Below are positions 25,513-35,358 of a DNA stretch of 64,000 nucleotides, one piece after another. Made by a program: the position numbers and the translations under genes. Origin of the DNA: Cryobacterium sp. HLT2-28 (GTDB taxonomy: Bacteria; Actinomycetota; Actinomycetes; Actinomycetales; Microbacteriaceae); NCBI RefSeq assembly GCF_004402495.1, contig NZ_SOFH01000022.1:1-64000 (forward strand), given 5' to 3'. The first letter of the stretch is position 1. Each line of letters starts with the position of its first letter. The notes below the pieces were generated by a model. It made no database searches. It was not told the origin of the DNA and worked only from the letters and a program-made list of their open reading frames with translations.

Positions 25513-26421
25513 TCAGGCCTGGTTGTGGCGCAGGTAGGCGGGCGGGCGAAAGCCCAGGATGGCCTCGGTCATCCGCACCGCGTCCACGGCGGCCGTCACA
25601 TTGTGCATCCGCACGATCCGGGCGCCCTGGAGGATGCAGTAGACCGCGGCGGCAAGGGACCCCTCGACCCTGGCCCCACGTTCGCGGTCGATGCTCTCCC
25701 CCACGAAGTCCTTGTTGGACACCGCGACCAGGGTCGGGTAACCGAGGGCGGTGATCTCCGCGAGCCGCCGGGTGAGCTCGAGCGAGTGGGACGTGTTCTT
25801 GTTCAGGTCGTGGCCCGGGTCGACGATGATCCGTTCGGCGGGGATCCCATGATCCCGGGCGAGCGCGACCCGTTCCCGCAGGAACGCGGAGACCTCGTCG
25901 ACGACATCGACGTAGCTCGGCGCCGGGTGCGGCGTGCGCGGCGGGGCCAGGCTGTGGGTGATCACCAGGGTGGCGTCGCTGTCCGCGACGACGTCGGCCA
26001 TCGCCGGATCATGGATGCCGGTGGTGTCGTTGATCACGTGGGCGCCGGCCGCGATGCCGGCGGCCGCGACCTGCGAGTGGAAGGTGTCGATGGAGATGAC
26101 GGCGCCGGAGCCGCGGAGGGCCTCGACGACGGGGACCACCCGGTCGATCTCCTCCTCGATCGGGATAGCCGGGCCGGGAGCGAACTTCGCGCCGCCGATG
26201 TCGATCCAGTCCGCGCCGTCCTCGATCGCCCGGCGGGCGGCGCTCACGGCGGCGTCCAGGGCGAAGGTGGCGCCCCTGTCGTAGAACGAGTCCGGTGTGC
26301 GGTTGATGATGGCCATCACGGCCACTTCGCGGGAGAAGTCGAACACCCTCCCGCCGATCAGACGGCGGGGCCGGATCAGCTCGGGAAGCGCGACGAACGG
26401 TCGGGCGGGCGCGGTGTCCAT
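25513..26421 (-). CDS. FolP2-type dihydropteroate-synthase-like protein
   Basis: 302 residues with a DHPS TIM barrel: INRTPDSFYDRG, DWIDIGGAKFAPG, VISIDTF, VINDTTG, IIVDPGHDLNKNTSHS, VAVSNKDFVGE and RMHNV. In true DHPS the second loop is DIGGxSTRPG and later loops carry Lys/Arg for pterin; here they are changed exactly as in the mycobacterial FolP2, which is reported not to have DHPS activity. The reaction is therefore unknown. The ATG at 26421 has AGGGGAA upstream. The partner gene encodes a pteridine-like reductase, which keeps a pterin or flavin link open. Confidence 0.82.
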   Translation of the reverse strand: MDTAPARPFVALPELIRPRRLIGGRVFDFSREVAVMAIINRTPDSFYDRGATFALDAAVSAARRAIEDGADWIDIGGAKFAPGPAIPIEEEIDRVVPVVEALRGSGAVISIDTFHSQVAAAGIAAGAHVINDTTGIHDPAMADVVADSDATLVITHSLAPPRTPHPAPSYVDVVDEVSAFLRERVALARDHGIPAERIIVDPGHDLNKNTSHSLELTRRLAEITALGYPTLVAVSNKDFVGESIDRERGARVEGSLAAAVYCILQGARIVRMHNVTAAVDAVRMTEAILGFRPPAYLRHNQA

Positions 26422-26533
26422 GTCAATTCCCCTGGTCGGCTGCGGCGGCGAGGATTCCCTCGAGTGCAATGCTCTCATTCCCGGGCAGTCCAGCTCTCAG
26501 GAAACCACCAGCTAACGCGCAGATACTTGGGGC

Positions 26534-27226
26534 ATGACCGATGGCCCCCGCATTCTTATTGTCGACGACGAGCCCAACATCCGGGATCTCCTCACCACCA
26601 GCCTGCGCTTCGCCGGTTTCGCCGTGCGCGCCGTCGGCAATGGGGCGCAGGCGATTTCCGCCGTGCTGGAGGAAGAGCCCGATCTCATCATCCTGGACGT
26701 GATGCTGCCGGACATGAACGGCTTCGGCGTAACCAAGCGCCTCCGTTCGGCCGGATACACCGCGCCCATCCTCTTCCTCACCGCCAAGGACGACACGGAA
26801 GACAAGATCACCGGGCTCACCGTCGGCGGCGACGACTACGTCACCAAGCCGTTCAGTCTGGACGAGATCGTCGCCCGGATCAAGGCGATCCTCCGTCGCA
26901 CCATGCACGCGGACGAAGACGCGGTCATCCGGGCCGGCGAACTCACCATGGACCAGGACACCCATGAGGTGCTCGTCGGCGACGTGCCGATCGAGCTCAG
27001 CCCGACCGAGTTCAAGCTGCTGCGCTACCTGATGCTGAACCCGAACCGGGTGCTCTCCAAGGCCCAGATCCTCGACCACGTCTGGGAGTACGACTTCAAT
27101 GGCGACGCCGGGATTGTCGAGTCCTACATCTCCTACCTCCGCCGCAAGGTCGACGCGCACTCGAGCGAGCCCCTCATCCAGACCAAGCGCGGTTTCGGTT
27201 ACATGCTCAAGGCCGCCAAGGCGTAG
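26534..27226 (+). CDS. OmpR/PhoP-family response regulator
   Basis: 230 residues. The receiver domain has ILIVDDEPNIRD, phospho-acceptor Asp in LIILDVMLPDMNG, the Thr in FLTAKD and the Lys in YVTKPFS. The C-terminal winged helix has LSPTEFKLLRYLMLNPNRVL and SYISYLRRKVD. The cognate kinase starts 31 bases downstream. It resembles the TcrA/TrcR and PhoP groups of actinobacteria but cannot be assigned to one. Confidence 0.9.
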   Translation: MTDGPRILIVDDEPNIRDLLTTSLRFAGFAVRAVGNGAQAISAVLEEEPDLIILDVMLPDMNGFGVTKRLRSAGYTAPILFLTAKDDTEDKITGLTVGGDDYVTKPFSLDEIVARIKAILRRTMHADEDAVIRAGELTMDQDTHEVLVGDVPIELSPTEFKLLRYLMLNPNRVLSKAQILDHVWEYDFNGDAGIVESYISYLRRKVDAHSSEPLIQTKRGFGYMLKAAKA

Positions 27227-27257
27227 TCCCAGACTCCGTCTCTACACTGGGGGTCTG

Positions 27258-28988
27258 ATGCATCAGTCACTAATGGAGCGGTGGAGCCGCATTTCCCTCC
27301 GTTCCAAGATCACCGGCGTGACCGTGCTCATGCTGACTCTCGGGCTGCTCGTGTCCGGGGTCGGCACCATGGCCATGCTGCGCCAGTACGTGATCCAGCA
27401 GGTCGACGCCCAGCTGCAGGCGGATGCCCAGACCGCGTCCAACGGCTACTCCGCCAGCGCACTCGGCCAGGGCAATCCCGCGGTGGTCTCGGCCGACTAT
27501 TTCGTCGCCCTCTACGACGAACACGGCACCCTCAAGGACCACACCTGGAAGGACCGCCCGGTGCGGGAGCTCCCGGTGATCAGCTCCTCCCTCGACCTGC
27601 AGTCGGTCATCGAACTCGACGGCAGGACCCTCACTCTCAAGGATTCGGCGCGCGACACCGAATACCTGGCCGTCGCCGTTCCCCTGGTCATCACTCCCCA
27701 GGGCACCCTTGGCACGCTCGTGATGGCGGTCTCGCTCAAACAGACCGAGAACACGATGGCCACCTACCTCACCATCTTCCTGGGCTTCGGACTCGGCGTG
27801 GTGCTTGTCGGCGCCCTGCTCACCCGGCTGCTGGTCACGACCACGTTCGCACCCTTGCGCGAGGTGGAGCGCACCGCGGCGGCGATCGCCGACGGCGACT
27901 TCAGCCAGCGACTCGGCGGGGCGACGCCGAACACCGAGGTCGGCCGACTCAATCGATCCCTGAACACCATGTTGAGCCGCATCGACCGGCTCTTCAAGGA
28001 TCGGGCGCGAACGATCGACCAGATGCGCCGCTTCGTCGGGGACGCCAGCCACGAGCTGCGCACCCCCCTGGTTTCGGTGCGCGGCTACGCCGAACTCTAC
28101 CGGATGGGCGCTCTGCAGTCACCCGAAGAGGTGGCCCAGGCCATGGAACGCATCGAGAAGGAAGCGATCCGGATGGGCGGCCTGGTCGAGGACCTCCTCG
28201 AACTGGCCCGCCTCGATGAGACCAAGCCGCTCGCCCTCGCCCCCGTCGACCTGATGCCCCTCGCCCGGGACGCCGCCCTCGACGCGATGGCGTCCTCCCC
28301 CGGCCGGAGCGTCACCGTCGTCACCCCCATCCCGACCGAGTTCGAGGACGCCGGCGACCGGCCGCAGATCGACCTGGCGCGCTCCACGGGGGAGGTCACG
28401 ACGCCGGCTCCCGTCCCCTCGTCCGCGGCGGTCCCGCCCAAACCGGAGGAGCAGGCCGTCCACGCCGGCTCCGTCTCCTTCGCCGGCGCCACCCTCGCCC
28501 GGCTGCGCACCCGAAAGCCGCGCAAGACGGATGCCATCGCCCCGCTCCCGGCGGCAGGGCCGCTGACCCCGCCCGGCAACGTGCAGGCGGTCATCATGGC
28601 CGAGGAGAACAAGATCCGGCAGGTGATCACCAACCTGATGGGCAACGCCCTGCGCTTCAGCCCACCCGACAGCCCGGTCGAACTTGAGGTCTCGGTCGAC
28701 CGCAGGAACCAGCGGGCCTCGGTGGCCATCGTCGACCATGGCGAAGGAATTCCGCCGCAGATCCGGGACAAGATCTTCCAGCGCTTCTGGCGCGCGGACA
28801 CCTCACGCGCCCGCGAGACCGGCGGAAGCGGCCTCGGCCTCGCCATCGTCGCCTCCATCGTCGCCAGCCACAACGGCACCGTGCAGGTTCTTGACACGCC
28901 GGGCGGAGGGGCCACCTTCCGGGTCTGGTTCCCGCTCGCCGGGTCGCCGAACGCGCCGCAGCGACTGCATGTGCCGTCCACCTCGTAG
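27258..28988 (+). CDS. HAMP-containing sensor histidine kinase with an insertion in the ATPase region
   Basis: 576 residues from the ATG at 27258. There is a membrane span at about 15-40, an extracytoplasmic sensor (about 40-165), a second span (ATYLTIFLGFGLGVVLVGAL), then HAMP. The dimerisation helix has the phospho-acceptor His in DASHELRTPLVSVRGYAELY. The ATPase domain has N-box NLMGNALRF, VDHGEGIP, FWRADTS and GGSGLGLAIV. Between the first strand of the ATPase domain and the N-box there is an extra Pro/Ala-rich segment of about 80 residues (28340-28580), unusual for the family. It pairs with the regulator upstream. Confidence 0.88.
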   Translation: MHQSLMERWSRISLRSKITGVTVLMLTLGLLVSGVGTMAMLRQYVIQQVDAQLQADAQTASNGYSASALGQGNPAVVSADYFVALYDEHGTLKDHTWKDRPVRELPVISSSLDLQSVIELDGRTLTLKDSARDTEYLAVAVPLVITPQGTLGTLVMAVSLKQTENTMATYLTIFLGFGLGVVLVGALLTRLLVTTTFAPLREVERTAAAIADGDFSQRLGGATPNTEVGRLNRSLNTMLSRIDRLFKDRARTIDQMRRFVGDASHELRTPLVSVRGYAELYRMGALQSPEEVAQAMERIEKEAIRMGGLVEDLLELARLDETKPLALAPVDLMPLARDAALDAMASSPGRSVTVVTPIPTEFEDAGDRPQIDLARSTGEVTTPAPVPSSAAVPPKPEEQAVHAGSVSFAGATLARLRTRKPRKTDAIAPLPAAGPLTPPGNVQAVIMAEENKIRQVITNLMGNALRFSPPDSPVELEVSVDRRNQRASVAIVDHGEGIPPQIRDKIFQRFWRADTSRARETGGSGLGLAIVASIVASHNGTVQVLDTPGGGATFRVWFPLAGSPNAPQRLHVPSTS

Positions 28989-29108
28989 CGCCCCGGCATC
29001 CCTCCCCCGCGGCTTCCCGCATGTTCCCTGCACGGCCTGGACGATGGTCAGCCGCGCACCCGGCCATGGTTCCTAGCCTGTTCGGCATCCCCTGCCGAAA
29101 GGACAACC

Positions 29109-29399
29109 ATGACCCGCTACCAGGTCGACAGCGAGGCCGTGCTGAGCACGACCGTCACGTCACGCGCCGCGATGGGACGCATCCAGTCCGAGGTCGCCGC
29201 GCTCATCGCCCTGCTCACCGCACTGGAGGGAACGTGGTCCGGCCAGGCCGCCACGGCCTTCCAGACGGCAGTGGCAGACTGGCGCGCCGCCCAGGAACAG
29301 GTGGCCCAGTGCGCGGAGGCGCTCGGCCAGGCCCTGAACCAGGCCGGGCACCAGTACGCGGAGATCGAGCAGGCGAACGTGCGGCTCTTCTCCCAGTGA
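29109..29399 (+). CDS. WXG100-family (ESAT-6-like) protein
   Basis: 96 residues, all helical, with the hallmark W-S-G turn (ALEGTWSGQAATAFQTAV) at about residue 38-54 between two amphipathic helices. Proteins of this family dimerise and are exported by ESX/type VII systems. AAGGACAACC precedes the ATG. No EccC ATPase, partner WXG100 gene or toxin lies nearby, so it is an orphan here. It is flanked by the sensor kinase on one side and, convergently, groEL on the other. Confidence 0.85.
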   Translation: MTRYQVDSEAVLSTTVTSRAAMGRIQSEVAALIALLTALEGTWSGQAATAFQTAVADWRAAQEQVAQCAEALGQALNQAGHQYAEIEQANVRLFSQ

Positions 29400-29417
29400 G
29401 CGGCCGGGCACACGAAA

Positions 29418-29446
29418 GCAGGGCGCCCCCGAAGGAGACGCCCTGC
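29418..29446. terminator. Terminator hairpin between the WXG100 gene and groEL
   Basis: GCAGGGCG (29418-29425) pairs with CGCCCTGC (29439-29446), extended by partial inner pairing. On the minus strand the stem is followed by TTTCG, so it should end groEL transcription. Confidence 0.75.
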
Positions 29447-29463
29447 CGTGAATCGGTTCGGAC

Positions 29464-31154
<1,691 letters not shown>

Positions 31155-31158
31155 AACG

Positions 31159-31187
31159 ATTCTGGCACTCTGGGGTCGAGAGTGCAA
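31159..31187 (-). promoter_or_regulatory. Probable groEL promoter
   Basis: On the minus strand TTGCAC (31187-31182) and CAGAAT (31164-31159) are spaced by 17 bases. The -35 box lies in the right arm of the second CIRCE, and transcription would start next to the first CIRCE, so both operators cover the promoter. Confidence 0.6.
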
Positions 31188-31188
31188 G
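31162..31188. promoter_or_regulatory. CIRCE operator 2 (HrcA site) of groEL
   Basis: CTGGCACTC and GAGTGCAAG flank a 9-base spacer. The inner seven positions match CIRCE; the outermost two pairs are imperfect. Centre-to-centre distance from operator 1 is 34 bases. Confidence 0.8.
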
Positions 31189-31201
31189 TGAACGGCGGGG
31201 G

Positions 31202-32269
31202 CTACGGCACCAGGGTGACCGAGCCGCGATCCACCGGGACCAGCTCGATCCAGGTGTTGCCCGGGGCGAGACGGATCACGACCCCGTTGTCGTCGGTCAG
31301 GCGGATCGGCGCGGCCTGCCCCGCCTTGGTCCAGAGCGCGTGCAGGGTCTTGCCGCCGGTGGACAGCCAGGCCTCTCCAGAGCCGATCATCGTGGTCTTC
31401 GGAACGTTGAGGTAGGTGTCGTCGATGGCCACGCGGAGGGCGAGCACGTTCGTCGACCGAAGTTGCACGCCGCCCGCGTCGAGGTCGGGCGCTCCCTCCT
31501 GTTTGCGCAGGTAGGAAGTCGACGCGGCATCCCAGGTCCAGTCGGGCCAGCGCGAGTCGGAGAACCTCGAGCTGATCGTGGTTACCGGGGTGCCGTCGAC
31601 CGCTGCGGATGACTCCGGGACCGTCGCCGCATAGGCGAATTGCTGCGGTGGTGCCGGCACGGTGTCATTCCGCTCGACCAGCGCCTTCGCCTGCAGGACG
31701 ACGTTGTGCGGCGCGTCCCGTTCGTCCGTGCGGGAGAACAGGCCGGTCACGTCGGAATCGAAGGCCGCGTTGACCACGGACGTTGCGGTCATCATGTCGA
31801 TGAATTGTTGCTGGCCGCCCGAGTAGGCCACGATCCCGCCCAGCGGCGCGATGATGTCAGGGTCCATCGGCCGGATCGACCTGATCGGTCCGACCACGTC
31901 GGGCACGTCGGAGTGCCAGACGGCGACGTAGCGGGTCAGTCCGCCCTCGACGAGTTCCTCGAAGACGAGGTCGGTGCGCTCGAGCCCGAACTGGGGCCTC
32001 GCCGCCTCATGGTCGTCGATCTTCGCCGCCAGGGACGGATGCGCCAGGCTGCCGGTCGGCACGCCGGTGCCGCGCAACGGGGCCATCTCGGTCGCGGGCG
32101 GCGCGGTATACGTCGACTCCGCCTGGCCGGCCGGTGGGCTCGCCGTGGGCGTCGGCCGGTCAGCGGTGCACGCCGCGAGCAGGAGCGCACAGGGAAGAAG
32201 CACGGCACCGATGATCCGGGCCGTGCTTCTCCGCTTGTCTGGTGTTCTCAACGCGCTCACGTCCCACAC
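31202..32269 (-). CDS. DUF3048 (YerB-like) lipoprotein
   Basis: 355 residues. A signal peptide with lipobox LLLAAC (Cys at about residue 34) is followed by a Thr/Pro linker and the DUF3048 core: SLAAKIDDHEAARPQFGLER, VGPIRSIRPMDPDI, GLFSRTDERDAPHNVVLQ and PGNTWIELVPVDRG. It is anchored outside the membrane; function is unknown. The first GTG (32269) has little upstream signal; a GTG at 32260 follows GGGTGTGGGAC and may be the true start. Confidence 0.85.
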   Translation of the reverse strand: MWDVSALRTPDKRRSTARIIGAVLLPCALLLAACTADRPTPTASPPAGQAESTYTAPPATEMAPLRGTGVPTGSLAHPSLAAKIDDHEAARPQFGLERTDLVFEELVEGGLTRYVAVWHSDVPDVVGPIRSIRPMDPDIIAPLGGIVAYSGGQQQFIDMMTATSVVNAAFDSDVTGLFSRTDERDAPHNVVLQAKALVERNDTVPAPPQQFAYAATVPESSAAVDGTPVTTISSRFSDSRWPDWTWDAASTSYLRKQEGAPDLDAGGVQLRSTNVLALRVAIDDTYLNVPKTTMIGSGEAWLSTGGKTLHALWTKAGQAAPIRLTDDNGVVIRLAPGNTWIELVPVDRGSVTLVP

Positions 32270-32342
32270 CCTAACGCCACGCGGTCAACCCGCCTGCGCG
32301 CGAGGGGGCGTGCCCTGAGATCCGGTACGCCTGGTCTGAGAA

Positions 32343-32546
32343 TCAGACCGGACGAACCGATTCAGCTTGTGGCCCCTTTGCCCCGGTCCCCAGTTCGAAG
32401 ATGACGTGCTGGCCCTCTTCGAGAACTTTGTAGCCGTGCATGTCGATGGCGGAGTAGTGGACGAATACGTCCTGTCCACCCCCGTCGACCGTGATGAAGC
32501 CGAAGCCTTTTTCAGCGTTGAACCATTTGACGGTTCCGTTCGCCAT
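32343..32546 (-). CDS. cspA: CspA-family cold-shock protein
   Basis: 67 residues, the full classic length. RNP1 is KGFGFIT and RNP2 is DVFVHYSAI, with [14 protein letters not shown] at the start. It binds RNA and single-stranded DNA as a chaperone. An AAGGAG site lies about 8 bases upstream (AGGAGTAAGAC). A gene-free leader of about 270 bases precedes it, typical of cold-shock mRNAs. Confidence 0.95.
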   Translation of the reverse strand: MANGTVKWFNAEKGFGFITVDGGGQDVFVHYSAIDMHGYKVLEEGQHVIFELGTGAKGPQAESVRPV

Positions 32547-32815
32547 GTCTTACTCCTTGTTGCAGCAGTTCCTTCAGCACTCGCCTCGTGGCCGTACCGG
32601 GCCTGGCGCAGTGACTGCGTCCATCGTTTCCGAGCAGTGGAATACGCCCCCTGCGGAGCGCCTGTGCGAATAAATGTGCGACCAATTCCAGATGTTACTG
32701 AAGCGTCCGGCGAACGAAAGGGGGTTGACGACGAGCAAGCCGACGTATATACGGCCAGTGGAAAGTGGAGTCTCGCCTGCACTTTCAGCGGCTGCGGCCC
32801 CGGCCGGGCGCGAGG
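32547..32815 (-). promoter_or_regulatory. Gene-free upstream region and probable long 5' leader of the cold-shock gene
   Basis: No open frame of note. An AT-rich TATATA lies near 32746-32751, inside the near-palindrome GCCGACGTATATACGGC (32740-32756). A TATATA about 200 bases before the ATG would give a long leader, the hallmark of CspA mRNAs that refold with temperature (family knowledge). The promoter call is tentative. Confidence 0.45.
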
Positions 32816-33379
32816 TCAGCCTGCCGGGACGTAGTCGTTGCCGACCACGACGGTGAGGTCCGCACCGGATTCGGCGAAGTCAGTGGCGAGTAGCACGTCC
32901 GCCCCGGGAAGAGACGCTGCAACACCGCGGGCCGCGCCCTCCAGTTTCGCGTCGGCGTAGTAGACGATCGTCTTGGGCACGTCTTCGGTGCTGGCGTTGC
33001 TGAGCGCTCCGACGGTCCAGCCGGCGGCAGTGAGCAGGTCGCCCACGTCGGCGGCCACGCCGGCGCCGGCGGTGCCGTTGAGCACCGTGACCGAGAGTCC
33101 GGGGTCGACGGTGGCCACGGCCGTGGGGGCCGCCGCCGGCGTCTCGGCCGGCGCGGAGGCGCTGGAGGAGGGGGACGTTCCGGGCAGGTCGAAGCTGAGG
33201 CGGTTGTTCAGTGCCGCGAGCACGGCCACCCCGATTCCGATGAGCAGGACGGTCGCGGCGAACGCCCACCAGAAGGCGACCCAGCCTCGGCCCTTCCTGG
33301 GCGGGGCGCGGTGCGCTCCGACCCGTTCCGTGGAGTGCGGGAGGTGGTCGAATCGGTCTTTGGGGTGCGAGGTCGTCAT
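32816..33379 (-). CDS. LytR C-terminal domain membrane protein
   Basis: 187 residues. A cytosolic lead with a basic patch (APPRKGRG) precedes one membrane span (WVAFWWAFAATVLLIGIGVAVLAAL), a Ser/Ala/Pro linker, and an extracellular LytR_C domain (SVTVLNGTAGAGVAADVGDL, DVPKTIVYYAD, DLTVVVGNDY). It lacks the LytR-CpsA-Psr catalytic domain, so it is a binding or accessory wall protein rather than a ligase. It is followed upstream by the DUF3263 gene in the same direction. Confidence 0.85.
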   Translation of the reverse strand: MTTSHPKDRFDHLPHSTERVGAHRAPPRKGRGWVAFWWAFAATVLLIGIGVAVLAALNNRLSFDLPGTSPSSSASAPAETPAAAPTAVATVDPGLSVTVLNGTAGAGVAADVGDLLTAAGWTVGALSNASTEDVPKTIVYYADAKLEGAARGVAASLPGADVLLATDFAESGADLTVVVGNDYVPAG

Positions 33380-33436
33380 CGTGGGACTGAGTCGTTCCTT
33401 TTTCGGCTGTGCATTGGTTGGTCGAGCGGAGGCGCG

Positions 33437-33736
33437 TTAATCGGTGGGGCCGAGAGATCGGCTGTCCCGGGCCTGCGCCCGGGCGTCCCGCATCCGATGC
33501 AGGCGCTTCACCAGCATCGGATCGTGGGCCAGCGCGGCCGGCGATTCGATCAGGACGGCCAGGAGCTGATAGTACCGGGCTGCCGAGAGGTCGAACTGGG
33601 CGCGGATGGCTTGCTCTTTCGCTCCCGCGTGCCTCCACCATCGCCGTTCGAAGGCGAGGACGGTCACATCCCTGTCGGTCAGACCGGAGGGAGGCACGAC
33701 GAGCCCGGCCGCGTTCGCTGCCTGTGTTCCGTCCAC
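33437..33736 (-). CDS. DUF3263 helical protein
   Basis: 99 residues with the family core LTDRDVTVLAFERRWWRHAG and KEQAIRAQFDLSAARYYQLL. The second block looks like a helix-turn-helix, as in small DNA-binding proteins, but no function is established. The GTG at 33736 has a strong GGAGG. It heads a two-gene unit with the LytR_C protein (57 bases apart), a pairing common in actinobacteria. Confidence 0.82.
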   Translation of the reverse strand: MDGTQAANAAGLVVPPSGLTDRDVTVLAFERRWWRHAGAKEQAIRAQFDLSAARYYQLLAVLIESPAALAHDPMLVKRLHRMRDARAQARDSRSLGPTD

Positions 33737-33927
33737 CTGCCACCACCTCCTTGCCTGTCATCCTATTTGTCAGGGTCTGGATACTCGCTGGACCACCCCG
33801 GCAGGGTGAAATGGGATGTGAATCCGCTGTACGGTCTCTCAGGCCGGAATACCGACCGGGCCGGCCGAGTTTAGGGTTGGAAAGAACAGAAGTCGGCCGC
33901 GCCCCGGTCGAGACGGAAGGACGCACG

Positions 33928-34329
33928 ATGGACTACGAAGTCAAGAAGTCAGACGCCGAGTGGCGCGAAGAACTCAGCCCCGAGAAGTACGCCGTCCTGC
34001 GCGGAGCAGCGACCGAGCGCGCCTGGACCGGGGAACTGCTCGACGAGGCCCGCTCCGGCGTCTACACCTGCGGAGCCTGCAACGCCGAGCTCTTCAAGAG
34101 CGGAACCAAGTTCGACTCCGGCTGCGGCTGGCCGAGCTTTTACGAGTCGGTGCGACCGGAGGCTGTCCAGTTGATCGAGGATCGCTCGCTCGGCGTCGTG
34201 CGCACAGAGGTGCGGTGCGCGAATTGCGGTTCGCACCTGGGCCACGTCTTCGACGACGGTTTCGGCACTCCCACCGGGGACCGGTACTGCATGAACTCCA
34301 TCTCGCTGAACTTCACTCCGGTCGAGTAA
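33928..34329 (+). CDS. msrB: Peptide-methionine (R)-S-oxide reductase MsrB
   Basis: 133 residues. It reduces methionine-R-sulfoxide in proteins. The zinc site is formed by YTCGACN and VRCANCGSHLGH; the catalytic Cys is in DRYCMNSISLNF; the conserved GCGWPSFYE is present. The ATG at 33928 follows GGAAGGA. The frame is open far upstream, but that part is shadow of the DUF3263 and LytR_C genes. The nitroreductase gene starts 3 bases after its stop. Confidence 0.95.
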   Translation: MDYEVKKSDAEWREELSPEKYAVLRGAATERAWTGELLDEARSGVYTCGACNAELFKSGTKFDSGCGWPSFYESVRPEAVQLIEDRSLGVVRTEVRCANCGSHLGHVFDDGFGTPTGDRYCMNSISLNFTPVE

Positions 34330-34332
34330 CCG

Positions 34333-34881
34333 GTGCCCGTGGTCCTCGACGCGGTCGGCCGTCGCCGTTCCCATTCCAGGGTGACGTCCGCGGCACCCAG
34401 CCACGAAGACCTACTGCCCCTCGTCGCAGCGGCGGCCAGGGTCGCCGACCATGGCGCACTGCGCCCGTGGCGACTGATCGAACTCCGCGGAGACGCCCGC
34501 CGACGGCTGGGTGAGGCGATGGCGACGGCGGCCGGTGTCACCGGCGCTGACGCCGCCAGGCTGGTCGAGAAACCGCTCCGCGCGGAGCTGCTCATCGCCG
34601 TGGTCGCCAGTCGTCACGACAACGCCAAGGTCGCCGGCTGGGAACAGGATGCCGTGGCCGCCGGCGTCGGGCATACGTTGAGCCTCCTCCTCGCCGAAGC
34701 CGGCTGGGGCGTGATATGGCGTACCGGACCGCTGGCGAGGACCCGCCCCGTCCACGATCTGCACCGCCTCACCGAATCGGAGGATCTCCTCGGCTGGCTC
34801 TACGTCGGCGGGGTTCCCGAAGGCGCCAAACCCGGCGTGCGACAGCCCATCGACCCGTCGGAGTATCTGAGCGTGCTCTAG
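34333..34881 (+). CDS. Nitroreductase-family protein
   Basis: 182 residues of the FMN-dependent nitroreductase fold: ARVADHGALRPWRLIEL near residue 40, GVGHTLSLLLAEAGWGVIWR, and LLGWLYVGGVPEGAK. It would reduce nitro or quinone-like compounds with NAD(P)H; the substrate is unknown. It starts with a GTG 3 bases after the msrB stop, so it is probably translated with it. Compared with classic enzymes the N-terminal Arg-rich FMN phosphate segment is short (GRRRSHS). Confidence 0.82.
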   Translation: MPVVLDAVGRRRSHSRVTSAAPSHEDLLPLVAAAARVADHGALRPWRLIELRGDARRRLGEAMATAAGVTGADAARLVEKPLRAELLIAVVASRHDNAKVAGWEQDAVAAGVGHTLSLLLAEAGWGVIWRTGPLARTRPVHDLHRLTESEDLLGWLYVGGVPEGAKPGVRQPIDPSEYLSVL

Positions 34882-35209
34882 CGGACGGTGCCGGCACCCG
34901 GGCGGCCGGCGCCCTCGCCGACCTCGGTCCACCCCGAACGGACACCGGAACGTCACGGAACCGTCGGTTCGCGCTTCTCTTCGGCGCCACCGTCGCGTTC
35001 TACTCTCGAGCCGTGAGCACACACACCAGCACATCGACCGCCCGTCTCCCCGTCCTCCACGGAAAGGAGACCAGCAGGCCTGCCGGCCGCGTCGGACGCC
35101 TCGAGCCGCTGGTCGACGCCATCCTGCGGCAGCTCTGGCAACTCGTGGGCGCCTACGTCTGGCTGGTGCTGCTGGCCAAGGGGGAACGCCCGGCCCGAGC
35201 GGTCTGTGG
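34882..35209. other. Gap between the nitroreductase gene and tRNA-Thr
   Basis: About 330 bases. The only candidate is a GTG-start frame at 35012-35228 (72 codons) with a hydrophobic stretch LWQLVGAYVWLVLLAKG and a TACTCT box 8 bases before the start. However, it runs into the tRNA-Thr gene on the other strand and has no ribosome binding site. I do not call it a gene. Nothing else stands out. Confidence 0.4.
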
Positions 35210-35282
35210 GGCCGGCCACGGGACTTGAACCCGTAACCCCCACTTTACAAGAGTGGTGCGCTACCAATTGCGCCAGGCCGGC
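35210..35282 (-). tRNA. tRNA-Thr(UGU)
   Basis: Minus-strand cloverleaf: acceptor GCCGGCC/GGCCGGC, D-stem GCGC/GCGC, anticodon stem CCACT/AGTGG with loop CTTGTAA giving anticodon UGU, and T-arm ACGGG-TTCAAGT-CCCGT. CCA is not encoded. No sign of an inserted element at this tRNA. Confidence 0.92.
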
Positions 35283-35358
35283 ATGAGACGAGTGCCGCCT
35301 CGGAATCCCATCCTAAATGACGATCGCGGCCGGTGGGGCCACTACGGGGGCTCCGGCG

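Noticed and set aside
35012-35228. A 72-codon plus-strand frame with a hydrophobic stretch
   Set aside because: It has no ribosome binding site and its end runs through tRNA-Thr on the other strand. Its only support is one hydrophobic run.
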